This document shows positions 1 through 6,922 of a stretch of 8,515 nt of DNA, in pieces. How positions within the stretch are numbered: position 1 is the first letter of the stretch; every line of letters begins with the position of its first letter. A program made the translations under genes and the position numbers. The DNA comes from CAZVFE01 sp964626405 (GTDB lineage Bacteria; Bacteroidota; Bacteroidia; Cytophagales; Spirosomataceae), in NCBI GenBank assembly GCA_964626405.1, contig CAZVFE010000065.1, positions 1 through 8,515 on the forward strand, in the 5' to 3' direction. The notes below the pieces were generated by a model, which was not told the DNA's origin, searched no databases, and was given only the letters and a program-made list of their open reading frames with translations.

Positions 1-95
1 TCTTGTTCAGTTTGGGAAAAAGCCCCGAAAGAAATTATTGTTAAGAAAAAAGCAAGGATTAGCTTCGTTTTAATGGAAAACTTATTTATAAACAT
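1..95 (-). CDS. Secreted protein of unknown function, N-terminal fragment (cut by window edge)
   Basis: An open frame begins at the ATG at 95-93 and runs to the window edge without a stop, giving 31 codons. The translation starts MFINKFSIKTKLILAF and ends SFGAFSQTEQ. It has a basic N-region (Lys5, Lys9, Lys11), a hydrophobic core at about residues 12-25, and a small/polar cleavage region around AFS-QT, so it is a convincing Sec signal peptide. No cysteine follows the core, so it is not an evident lipoprotein. The start lies 44 nt beyond the nadA stop on the same strand. A separate promoter at 152-121 fits this start with a leader of about 20 nt. The mature domain is outside the window, so no function can be given. 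Chance is a weak explanation because signal peptide, start and promoter all agree. Confidence 0.72.
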   Translation of the reverse strand, partial: MFINKFSIKTKLILAFFLTIISFGAFSQTEQ

Positions 96-120
96 TTGTA
101 TTAATTTATATAATTATTTC

Positions 121-152
121 CAAAATTAAGAAGCTTTACCTACTTGTGCAAA
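121..152 (-). promoter_or_regulatory. Bacteroidota-type promoter for the secreted-protein gene at 1-95
   Basis: On the minus strand TTTG (152-149) is followed after 20 nt by TAATTTTG (128-121), matching the Bacteroidota primary sigma consensus (-33 TTTG, -7 TAnnTTTG, spacing about 17-23). The -33 element lies inside the last codons of nadA. The predicted transcript start is near 114-118, about 20 nt before the ATG at 95. The gene may therefore be expressed both from here and by read-through from nadC-nadA, since no terminator hairpin is visible after nadA. Confidence 0.6.
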
Positions 153-1126
153 TTTAACATGTTACTTAATGAATTATATGCATTATTTTGTATTTCAGCA
201 GGTATTTGAATTTCTGGCAATTCAAAATAAAGAGCATTGTATAATTTTTCTAAGGTATTCATTTTCATATAAGGACATTCACTGCATGCGCAGGTATTCT
301 CTTCGCTAGCGGGTGCAGGAATTAATTTTTTATTTGGAACAGCCATTTTCATTTTATGTAAAATGCCTGCTTCCGTTGCTACTATGAAAATATCCTTCTC
401 TGATTTTTCGACATAATTTAATAATGCAGTTGTAGAACCAATATAGTCTGCTTGTTCCAAAATATTTTCCTTGCATTCTGGGTGTGCTATTAATTCAGCT
501 TCTGGAAATTCTTGTTTTAATTTTTTGAGTTTTTCTAGTGAAATATCAATATGAACCATACAAGCTCCTTCCCATAGAATCATTTTTCTACCTGTAACCT
601 TCTCTACGTATTTTCCCAAATTATAATCTGGAGCAAAAATGATTTCTTTTTCCTTTGGAATAGAATTGACAACCTGAACCGCATTGGAGGATGTACAAAT
701 TATATCAGTTTCAGCCTTAATTTCTGCAGAACAATTAATATAAGAAACAACTACTGCATTTGGATGTTTCGATTTTAACTGTCTAAATTCCTCTACAGGA
801 ACCGAATCGGCTAATGAACATCCTGCATTAAAGTCAGGAACTACAACCTTTTTATGTGGATTCAAAATTTTGGCAGTTTCTCCCATGAAATGAACCCCAC
901 AAAAGACAATTAAATCGGCATCTGTTTTTTCCGCTTCTTGAGAAAGGCCTAAACTGTCCCCAATATAATCCGCTAATTCTTGAACTTCACCATCCACATA
1001 ATAATGTGCAAGAATAACTGCATTTTTTTCTTTCTTTAACCTTTTTATACCATTTATTAAATCTTCTCCTTTAGGGGCAGATCTACTTACATATCCTATT
1101 CTATTTGCTTCTTCTTGAATATTCAT
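140..1126 (-). CDS. nadA: Quinolinate synthase NadA
   Basis: NadA is a cytoplasmic [4Fe-4S] enzyme that condenses iminoaspartate with dihydroxyacetone phosphate to give quinolinate in de novo NAD synthesis. The 328-residue protein has the family motifs in order: HYY (41-43), a GDSLGLS stretch (57-63), FCGVHFMGE with Cys76, GCSLAD (102-107), WEGACMVH with Cys189, HPEC (215-218), and a C-terminal CACSECPYM with Cys279, Cys281 and Cys284. Cys76, Cys189 and Cys284 align with the three conserved cluster ligands. The fourth iron site is normally open for substrate. Its ATG shares one base with the nadC stop (TAATG), implying translational coupling and a nadC-nadA operon. No upstream in-frame start is needed. 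NadB (aspartate oxidase or dehydrogenase), which supplies iminoaspartate, is not in the window. The identification is secure. Confidence 0.97.
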   Translation of the reverse strand: MNIQEEANRIGYVSRSAPKGEDLINGIKRLKKEKNAVILAHYYVDGEVQELADYIGDSLGLSQEAEKTDADLIVFCGVHFMGETAKILNPHKKVVVPDFNAGCSLADSVPVEEFRQLKSKHPNAVVVSYINCSAEIKAETDIICTSSNAVQVVNSIPKEKEIIFAPDYNLGKYVEKVTGRKMILWEGACMVHIDISLEKLKKLKQEFPEAELIAHPECKENILEQADYIGSTTALLNYVEKSEKDIFIVATEAGILHKMKMAVPNKKLIPAPASEENTCACSECPYMKMNTLEKLYNALYFELPEIQIPAEIQNNAYNSLSNMLNLHK

Positions 1127-1986
1127 TATTGAAATTTTGCTTTTAAACTTAAATCAAGACTTTTTATTTGATGTGTTAGGGCTCCTACAGAAATATAATC
1201 TACCCCTGTCTCACCATATAATCTTAAGGTTTGTTCCGTAATTCCACCTGAGGCCTCTGTTGTAAACCTTCCATTTATTTTTCGAATAGCATCTCTTAAA
1301 TCTGAAGGACTAAAATTATCTAACATGATGCGATCTATTTTTCCAATATCTAAAACTTCTTCAAGTTCTTTAAAATTTCTAACCTCAATTTCGATAGGAA
1401 GGTTTAAATTATTTTGAATATTATATTCATTACTTTTTAAAATTGCATTTTTTATTCCACCAGCAAAATCAACATGATTATCTTTAATCAATATCATGTC
1501 AAATAATCCGTAACGATGATTTACGGCTCCTCCGATTTTACATGCCCATTTTTCCGCAATTCTAAAATTGGGGGTGGTCTTCCTAGTGTCCAATAATTTT
1601 GCTTTAGTACCCTCTAAAATATTGACTAATTTCCTTGTATAGGTTGCAATTCCAGACATTCTTTGCATGCAATTCAAAACTAATCTTTCTGCTTTTAATA
1701 GGGATTGTGCATTTCCTTCGACCTCCAAAACAATATCTCCAATTTGAATAAAATCTCCATCCCTTTTAAAAATTTCAATTTTAAAATTTGAATCCACATA
1801 ATTGAAAATTTGAAGGCTTAAATCTAGTCCAGCTAATATTCCTGCTTCTTTTACAATTAATTTAGCCGTTCCTTTTTTTGTCTCTGGAATGGTGGATAAA
1901 CTTGTATAATCCCCTGAACCAACATCCTCCATTAGAGCAAATTGAATAAATTCTTGGATTTTATCTGGATTTAAATAATTGTACAT
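1126..1986 (-). CDS. nadC: Nicotinate-nucleotide pyrophosphorylase (carboxylating), quinolinate phosphoribosyltransferase
   Basis: NadC converts quinolinate and PRPP to nicotinate mononucleotide, CO2 and pyrophosphate, directly using the product of the adjacent NadA. The 286-residue length is normal. Visible motifs are EDVGSGDYTS (20-29), ERLVLNCMQRMSGIAT (100-115), LDTRKTTPNFR (132-142) with the Arg/Lys phosphate- and quinolinate-binding residues, NHRYGLFDMILIKDNH (156-171), EVR (201-203), LDNFS (222-226), EASGGI (244-249) and DYISVGALTH (263-272). Together they cover the N-terminal half and the alpha/beta barrel active site. The ATG at 1986-1984 is preceded by ACACC and has no Shine-Dalgarno sequence. 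It is the first gene of the leftward nadC-nadA pair, divergent from the small secretory gene at 2062. No NAD-responsive operator or riboswitch was recognised upstream. Confidence 0.97.
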   Translation of the reverse strand: MYNYLNPDKIQEFIQFALMEDVGSGDYTSLSTIPETKKGTAKLIVKEAGILAGLDLSLQIFNYVDSNFKIEIFKRDGDFIQIGDIVLEVEGNAQSLLKAERLVLNCMQRMSGIATYTRKLVNILEGTKAKLLDTRKTTPNFRIAEKWACKIGGAVNHRYGLFDMILIKDNHVDFAGGIKNAILKSNEYNIQNNLNLPIEIEVRNFKELEEVLDIGKIDRIMLDNFSPSDLRDAIRKINGRFTTEASGGITEQTLRLYGETGVDYISVGALTHQIKSLDLSLKAKFQ

Positions 1987-2002
1987 GGTGTAAAAGTACT
2001 GA

Positions 2003-2010
2003 GAAATTTA
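2003..2010 (-). promoter_or_regulatory. Possible -7 element for nadC-nadA
   Basis: The minus strand reads TAAATTTC, seven of eight matches to TAnnTTTG, 17 nt upstream of the nadC ATG. No convincing -33 TTG lies at the usual distance. It is listed as the best candidate in the short divergent region (1987-2061), where nadC must be transcribed from somewhere, but the match is weak in such AT-rich DNA. Confidence 0.25.
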
Positions 2011-2023
2011 GAATAATAGAATT

Positions 2024-2052
2024 TTTGTATTTGGGAAATTTTCATATTTTTG
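2024..2052 (+). promoter_or_regulatory. Bacteroidota-type promoter of the small-protein/secDF/permease operon
   Basis: TTTG (2024-2027), 17 nt, then TATTTTTG (2045-2052) is a full match to the Bacteroidota -33/-7 consensus. Transcription should begin around 2056-2060. The first ATG after it is at 2062, so the leader would be only a few bases, or absent. The element also covers an in-frame TTG at 2050, which therefore cannot be the translation start. The unit it drives appears to extend to the terminator at 6868-6920. Confidence 0.65.
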
Positions 2053-2061
2053 CATGTGATT

Positions 2062-2406
2062 ATGAAAAATCTACAGAATATTTCAAGATTAATCCTATTT
2101 TCTTTGGTCATCCTTTTTATAATGGTGAGTCCAATGGATAGTTATTCCTATTCAGTAGAAAAATCTTCTAATTCTAAAAAAGAGCAAAAATCCTCAAACA
2201 AATCTCGAACTGAATTATCCGTTCACAAGGTTTTTCAACAATCAAATACACTTGAAATAGATTTTTCTGAAGCAGAATTTATTAATCCTATTTCATTTAA
2301 AATTTTTGCTCCTAATATCATTAATCAGAATAAAGAACATTCGTTTAATAATAATGTTTTTAATAAAATCTTATTTAATTATATAATTGCCACTAATGCC
2401 CCCTAA
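2062..2406 (+). CDS. Small exported protein of unknown function upstream of secDF; candidate regulatory nascent chain
   Basis: I recognise no family. The ATG at 2062 gives 114 residues. The in-frame TTG at 2050 is rejected because it lies in the -7 element. The N-terminus (Lys2, Arg9, hydrophobic core about 10-24, then SPMDSYSYS) looks like a Sec signal sequence, possibly cleaved near 29-31. A Ser/Lys-rich stretch follows (32-50), then mixed sequence with acidic LEIDFSEAEF (64-73), an Asn-rich part (88-101) and a hydrophobic/aromatic end, ILFNYIIATNAP. There is no cysteine. The last codon is Pro, directly before UAA. secDF begins 67 nt later with no terminator between, so the two are probably cotranscribed. 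The setting resembles VemP, SecM and MifM, short secretory peptides encoded just upstream of Sec genes that stall ribosomes to sense export. That role is inference from context only. A plain periplasmic protein is the alternative. Confidence 0.62.
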   Translation: MKNLQNISRLILFSLVILFIMVSPMDSYSYSVEKSSNSKKEQKSSNKSRTELSVHKVFQQSNTLEIDFSEAEFINPISFKIFAPNIINQNKEHSFNNNVFNKILFNYIIATNAP

Positions 2407-2425
2407 GCAGGGCTTCAATTGCTTA
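2385..2425 (+). other. Alternative hairpins around the small-protein stop codon
   Basis: Two mutually exclusive pairings are visible. Hairpin A pairs GCCC (2398-2401) with GGGC (2410-2413), flanked by AATTG (2385-2389) with CAATT (2416-2420). Hairpin B pairs TAAGCA (2404-2409, starting with the UAA stop codon) with TGCTTA (2420-2425). Neither is followed by a T-run adequate for a terminator. A ribosome paused at the stop codon would block both. The stems are short and may be coincidental; no direct pairing with the secDF start was found. Confidence 0.3.
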
Positions 2426-2473
2426 TCAATATTATCATTTTAAAAAATTACAAAAAATTAAATATTAAATTTC

Positions 2474-5356
2474 ATGCGTTATAAAGGTACCATTGTTTGG
2501 CTTACTGCCATAATTTCTGCTTTATGTATATTTTTTCTTTCATTTACATGGAAAGCAGATCAAATCAAAGAAGAATCAATTGCTTATGCAACTGATGCAA
2601 CAGGGAAATTAGACCCTGCCAAAAAATTACATTTTGTAGATTCACTTTGGAAAAAAGAAGTCTATTTAGGTTATACTTTCCAAGACGTTACAACTTATGC
2701 TTTGCACAAGGGTCTCGACTTAGAAGGTGGTTTTCATGCGGTATTGGAGGTTTCTCCAGTAGAAATTTTAAAGGCTATCTCAGGAAATAATAATGATCCA
2801 AATTTCAGAAAAGCTTTAGAGGAAGCTGCAAAACAGCAATTAAATTCTAATTTAACTTTTAATGAACTGTTTTATCAAGAATTTGAGAAGATTGCTCCAA
2901 ATCAAGGATTAGCGTCCATATTTGCAAACTCAATAAATAGAGGTAAAATCGATTCTCAGTCTTCAGATTCTGAGGTAAGAAATGTGATTGATCAGGAAAT
3001 TGATGGTGCTGTGGATAGAGTGTACAAAATTATCCAAGCACGTATTGATAAATTTGGAGTTGCTAATCCGAATATTCAACGTTTACCTGGGTCCAATAGA
3101 ATTCAAGTTGAATTACCTGGTGTTGAAAATCCTGAAAGAGCTAGAAAATTATTGTCGAGTGCAGCAAAACTTGAGTTTATTGAATGTTATGAAATTGCTG
3201 ATGTACAAGGAAGTTTCTCTGCTTTAGGGAATTTATTAAGTCAGGAGGCAAAAGCAAATGATACAAAAGAAAGTTCAACTGCGACAGAAGATTTGTCTTC
3301 CCAACTATCAGGAACAAAATCTGCTGATTCATCGGCTTTAAATCAGGATGTTTTATCAAAATTATTTGTTTCCTTAGGAAATTCTTTAGGAGTTAATGCT
3401 AAAGATACGGCAGAAGTGGCAGCTATTTTTCAGAGAGATGATGTTCGTGCATTATTTCCTTCAGATTTTTCTTTTGCATGGACTGCCATTCCTGTGGCAT
3501 CAGCAACGGGAGATGAAATTTTTACTTTTGAAATCTTCAGGAAAGCACCTCGTCAGAAGGCACCATTAGAAGGTGATGTTATTACAGATGCTGGAGTTGA
3601 TTTTGATCAATTAGGAAGACCTGAGGTTACCATGGCCATGAATGGAACTGGTGCAAGAATTTGGAAAAATTTAACAGGGGCTAATATTGGGAGAAGAATT
3701 GCTATTGTTTTAGATGGTTATGTTTATTCTGCTCCTGTAATTAATGGTGAAATTCCTGGCGGAAGATCTTCTATTTCTGGTTCATTTACTGTTGAACAAG
3801 CGCAAGATTTGGCAAATGTTTTAAAGGCAGGTAAATTGCCAGCACCTACTAGAATTGTGGAGGATGCATTTATTGGTCCATCTTTAGGAGCTGAATCTAT
3901 TAATCAAGGTTTGATTTCCATGTTAATTGGTTTAGCCTTGGTAATTGTATTTATGGTTGGATATTATGGTAAATCTGGTTGGATGGCTAATTTAGCTTTA
4001 ATTTTCAACGTATTCTTCATCATGGGAGTTTTGGTTCAAATTCAAGCAGCTTTAACTTTACCAGGTATTGCAGGTATCGTTTTAACCTTGGGTATGGCTG
4101 TTGATGCTAACGTTTTAATTAATGAAAGAATTCGTGAAGAATTAGCGAAGGGAAAAAATTTATTAGAATCGATTAATCAAGGATACTCTAAAGCATTATC
4201 TGCTATTTTAGATGGAAATATTACCACTTTCTTAATTGGAGCTATCTTAATTATTTTTGGATCAGGTTCAGTTAAAGGATTTGGTGTTACCTTGTCTATC
4301 GGTTTAGTTACATCTGTATTTACTGCTGTTTATCTTTCTCATATTTTTGTTGATTTGATGGCAAAAAGAGCTATTAAGTCTGGCAAGGAAAAAGATATGA
4401 CTTTTGATACCTTCATTTCACATAATTTATTTAAGAATTGGAATTTTGATTTTATCAGAAAAAGAAAAATCTCTTATATTTTCTCAGTAATTCTTATTTC
4501 TGTCGGAATTTTAGCCATCGTTGCAAAAGGAGGATTTAATTTAGGTGTTGATTTCAAAGGTGGACGTTCTTATATAGTAGAATTTAGTCAACCTGTAGAG
4601 GCTGGTTCGGTTAAGGCAGCTCTTCAAGATGATTTCGAAGGAAATAGTTTAGAGGTTAAAACCTTCAATGGTCCAACAAAATTAAAAATCACTACTGCTT
4701 ATTTAGTTGAAGATGAGTCATCAGAGGCAAATCTATTGGTAAGAGAAAAATTGGATAATGGACTTGCACAATTTTCTGCGATGAATCCAAATGTCTTATC
4801 TACATCAAAAGTAGGAGCATCCATTGCGGATGATATTCTGACTCAATCATTTGTTTCAATTTTATATGCATTAATAGCAATATTTTTGTATATTCTAATT
4901 CGATTCAGACATTGGCAATATTCTCTTGGTGGAGTTGTTGCCTTAACCCATGATGCTTTAGTAGTATTAGGATTAGTAGGAATTGTTCGATTCTTTGGTT
5001 TAGAGTTAGAAGTTGATCAAGTATTTATTGCTGCAGTTCTTACGGTAATTGGTTATTCAATCAATGATACAGTGGTAGTATTTGATAGAATTAGAGAAGA
5101 GGCTGGTCCGAAGGCAGATATTACAAATAAGGAAGCAATGATTGATACAATTAATAATTCCATCAATAAAACGATGTCAAGAACAGTTATGACTGCAACT
5201 ACGGTATTCTTAGTGGTAACAGTATTATTATTCTTTGGAGGTGATGTCTTAAGAGGTTTCTCTTTTGCCATGTTTATTGGGGTCATAATTGGGGTTTACT
5301 CTTCTATTTTTATTGCATCACCTATTGTGATTGACTTTGGGAAAAAGAAAAAATAA
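2474..5356 (+). CDS. secDF: Protein translocase SecDF fusion
   Basis: SecDF is an inner-membrane RND-type partner of SecYEG that uses the proton gradient to pull exported proteins across. The 960 residues cover SecD (about 1-630) then SecF (about 640-960), similar to the summed E. coli lengths. The SecD half has TM1 (7-24), GLDLEGG (80-86), a large periplasmic P1 region with RIDKFGV (190-196), and TM2-6 at about 478-626. The SecF half has a TM at 666-684, GVDFKGG (691-697), a periplasmic P4 region, and five TMs at about 790-952. Asp544 in GMAVDANV, Asp865 in YSINDTVVVFDR and Arg903 in MSRT match the proton-pathway residues Asp340, Asp637 and Arg671 of Thermus SecDF. A Ser/Thr/Gln-rich low-complexity stretch (about 256-290) interrupts P1. 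The permease gene starts 6 nt after the stop, so both are cotranscribed. The start has no Shine-Dalgarno sequence (AAATTTC-ATG). Confidence 0.98.
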   Translation: MRYKGTIVWLTAIISALCIFFLSFTWKADQIKEESIAYATDATGKLDPAKKLHFVDSLWKKEVYLGYTFQDVTTYALHKGLDLEGGFHAVLEVSPVEILKAISGNNNDPNFRKALEEAAKQQLNSNLTFNELFYQEFEKIAPNQGLASIFANSINRGKIDSQSSDSEVRNVIDQEIDGAVDRVYKIIQARIDKFGVANPNIQRLPGSNRIQVELPGVENPERARKLLSSAAKLEFIECYEIADVQGSFSALGNLLSQEAKANDTKESSTATEDLSSQLSGTKSADSSALNQDVLSKLFVSLGNSLGVNAKDTAEVAAIFQRDDVRALFPSDFSFAWTAIPVASATGDEIFTFEIFRKAPRQKAPLEGDVITDAGVDFDQLGRPEVTMAMNGTGARIWKNLTGANIGRRIAIVLDGYVYSAPVINGEIPGGRSSISGSFTVEQAQDLANVLKAGKLPAPTRIVEDAFIGPSLGAESINQGLISMLIGLALVIVFMVGYYGKSGWMANLALIFNVFFIMGVLVQIQAALTLPGIAGIVLTLGMAVDANVLINERIREELAKGKNLLESINQGYSKALSAILDGNITTFLIGAILIIFGSGSVKGFGVTLSIGLVTSVFTAVYLSHIFVDLMAKRAIKSGKEKDMTFDTFISHNLFKNWNFDFIRKRKISYIFSVILISVGILAIVAKGGFNLGVDFKGGRSYIVEFSQPVEAGSVKAALQDDFEGNSLEVKTFNGPTKLKITTAYLVEDESSEANLLVREKLDNGLAQFSAMNPNVLSTSKVGASIADDILTQSFVSILYALIAIFLYILIRFRHWQYSLGGVVALTHDALVVLGLVGIVRFFGLELEVDQVFIAAVLTVIGYSINDTVVVFDRIREEAGPKADITNKEAMIDTINNSINKTMSRTVMTATTVFLVVTVLLFFGGDVLRGFSFAMFIGVIIGVYSSIFIASPIVIDFGKKKK

Positions 5357-5362
5357 CAAACT

Positions 5363-6850
5363 ATGAATAGATCTATTTGGAGAAAAAAACCAATGTCGGC
5401 TTATGCGGAAGATTTTAAAAACAATAAGCTGAATAGGGTATTGGGTAAATGGGGTTTAACCTCATTAGGAATTGGCGCTGTAATCGGAGGAGGTATTTTT
5501 ACCTTAACTGGAATTGCAGCACATGACTGGGCTGGTCCTGGTTTAGCATTATCATTTGTAATGGCTGGTTTTGCTTGTACTTTTGCAGCACTTTGTTATG
5601 CTGAATTTGCCTCTATCCTTCCAGTTGAAGGTTCTGCTTATGCTTATTCTTATGGGACAGTAGGAGAATTTTTTGCATGGTTAATTGGTTGGAATTTAAT
5701 TTTGGAATATATGATGGGAGCCACTACAGTTGCTGTTTCCTGGTCAGGATATTTTGAAAAACTTCTCCATTTATTTAATATTCATTTACCAATTTGGTTA
5801 GTAAATGATCCGGTTACTGCACAAGAAAAGGCAGAAGCTTTACGTGCAGCAGGGGAAATTGTTCCAGATTTTTCCTTTGCTATTAATCTTCCAGCATTCT
5901 TTATTGTCTTGGTTGTTACTTATATTATTGTAATAGGAATCAAGGAGGCTGCTGGTACAAATAATATGATCGTACTTTTAAAAGTTCTAACGGTAATCTT
6001 CGTGATTGTCGTTGGAGCTTTTTATATTGATTCTGCCAATTATGAGCCATTTATACCTGCAGAAATAGTAGATTCTAATGGGGAAACGCATTTTGGTTAT
6101 CCGGGTATTCTTACGGGTGCTAGTATTATTTTCTTTGCATATATAGGTTTTGATGCAGTTTCTGCTCATGCGGGGGAGGCAGTGAATCCAACAAAAGATG
6201 TACCATTTGCAATCATAACTTCTTTATTAATTTGTACATTTTTATACATTTTAGTAACCTTAGTATTAACTGGGATGCAGAATTATTCAGAAATGGATTT
6301 AAAAGCTCCTGTTGCGTATGCATTTGAAAATGCTGGATTACCTGTTGCTACCTATTTGATTACCGCTGCAGCTACTGCTGGTTTATTTTCTGTGATGTTG
6401 GTGATGATGTTATCACAAACTAGAATATTTTTGGCAATGGCTCAAGATGGTTTAATGCCTAAGAAATTATTTGGTGATGTTCATCCTAAATTTAAAACTC
6501 CTTGGAAATCATCTATTTTAGTAGGAATAATTATTTCAATTGTAGCTGCTTTAACTCCAATCGACAAAGTTTCTGAATTAACTTCTTCTGGTACCTTATT
6601 GGCTTTTGCAATGATTTGTGGTGCTGTATGGTTATTGAGAATTAAAAATCCAGAAATTGAAAGACCTTTTAAAGTTCCTTTCTTACCCATAATTTCCATT
6701 TTAGGAATTTTTTGTACTCTTTATTTAATGTGGGGTTTAAGGAATGAAACGAAACTTACTTTTGTAATTTGGTGTGGCGTAGGTACGATTGTTTATTTTA
6801 TTTATGCAAGAAATCATAGTAATCTAAATAAATTAGACGATAAAAAGTAG
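5363..6850 (+). CDS. APC-superfamily amino acid permease (cationic amino acid transporter-like)
   Basis: This is a 495-residue inner-membrane transporter with about 12 hydrophobic segments (33-53, 58-86, 98-125, 172-193, 200-222, 246-268, 283-304, 328-350, 384-400, 405-425, 438-458, 464-482). TM1 carries the broken-helix substrate motif GIGAVIGGGIF (36-46). TM6 and the following loop read FFAYIGFDAVSAHAGEAVNP (257-276), and SQTRIFLAMAQDGLMPK (351-367) is the usual TM8 loop; all are typical of the YfnA/CAT-like branch. The start at 5363 is supported by family-like N-terminal text (SIWRKKPMSAYAEDF) that leads into the K..R.LG helix; Met11 (5393) would lose it. The gene lies 6 nt after secDF with no Shine-Dalgarno sequence, and the operon terminator begins 18 nt after its stop. 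Substrate (basic, branched or other amino acids) and mode (symport or exchange) cannot be told from sequence. Confidence 0.9.
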   Translation: MNRSIWRKKPMSAYAEDFKNNKLNRVLGKWGLTSLGIGAVIGGGIFTLTGIAAHDWAGPGLALSFVMAGFACTFAALCYAEFASILPVEGSAYAYSYGTVGEFFAWLIGWNLILEYMMGATTVAVSWSGYFEKLLHLFNIHLPIWLVNDPVTAQEKAEALRAAGEIVPDFSFAINLPAFFIVLVVTYIIVIGIKEAAGTNNMIVLLKVLTVIFVIVVGAFYIDSANYEPFIPAEIVDSNGETHFGYPGILTGASIIFFAYIGFDAVSAHAGEAVNPTKDVPFAIITSLLICTFLYILVTLVLTGMQNYSEMDLKAPVAYAFENAGLPVATYLITAAATAGLFSVMLVMMLSQTRIFLAMAQDGLMPKKLFGDVHPKFKTPWKSSILVGIIISIVAALTPIDKVSELTSSGTLLAFAMICGAVWLLRIKNPEIERPFKVPFLPIISILGIFCTLYLMWGLRNETKLTFVIWCGVGTIVYFIYARNHSNLNKLDDKK

Positions 6851-6866
6851 TTTTTAGTCAATATTA

Positions 6867-6887
6867 TGAATTGTGAATTGGGAATTG
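6867..6887 (+). repeat. Three tandem GAATTG heptamers
   Basis: TGAATTG, TGAATTG and GGAATTG run head to tail. The first two supply most of the left arm of the terminator stem, and the inverted copy CAATTCACAATT lies at 6902-6913. This may be simple expansion within a terminator or part of a dispersed palindromic element; one copy in the window cannot decide. Confidence 0.6.
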
Positions 6888-6920
6888 TAATTTTGCACTC
6901 TCAATTCACAATTTTTTTTT
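6868..6920 (+). terminator. Intrinsic terminator after the permease gene
   Basis: A perfect 12-bp inverted repeat, AATTGTGAATTG (6869-6880) with CAATTCACAATT (6902-6913), is extended to about 16 bp (6868-6883 with 6899-6914) by G-C and A-T pairs plus two G-U pairs. It leaves a 15-nt loop and is followed by a T-run (6912-6920). It lies 18 nt after the permease stop and reads rightward. The opposite strand has no equivalent T-run, so it should act in one direction. The stem is AT-rich, so its strength is uncertain. Confidence 0.8.
6888..6895 (+). promoter_or_regulatory. Probable -7 element for prfC, inside the terminator loop
   Basis: TAATTTTG fully matches TAnnTTTG and would start transcription near 6899-6903, leaving a leader of about 20 nt before the prfC ATG. 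A -33 TTG at normal spacing is missing; the nearest suitable one (6871-6873) leaves only 14 nt. The element lies in the loop of the upstream operon's terminator, so prfC transcripts would carry only the right arm of the stem. Confidence 0.42.
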
Positions 6921-6922
6921 AA

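Noticed and set aside
2050..2061. TTG at 2050 as the start of the small protein upstream of secDF
   Set aside because: It lies inside the TATTTTTG -7 element and would not be in the transcript; the ATG at 2062 starts a normal signal sequence.
2466..2473. TAAATTTC just before the secDF ATG as a promoter
   Set aside because: It has one mismatch and ends at the base before the start codon, so transcription would begin inside the gene; no matching -33 box was seen.
2988..3359. Open frames on both strands within secDF
   Set aside because: They lie wholly within a strongly conserved coding frame and have no family motifs or start signals of their own.
5053..5286. Minus-strand open frame opposite the SecF end
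   Set aside because: It is the antisense shadow of conserved SecF membrane segments.
5987..6699. Two minus-strand open frames within the permease gene
   Set aside because: They are antisense to the permease frame, with no promoter or recognisable protein features.
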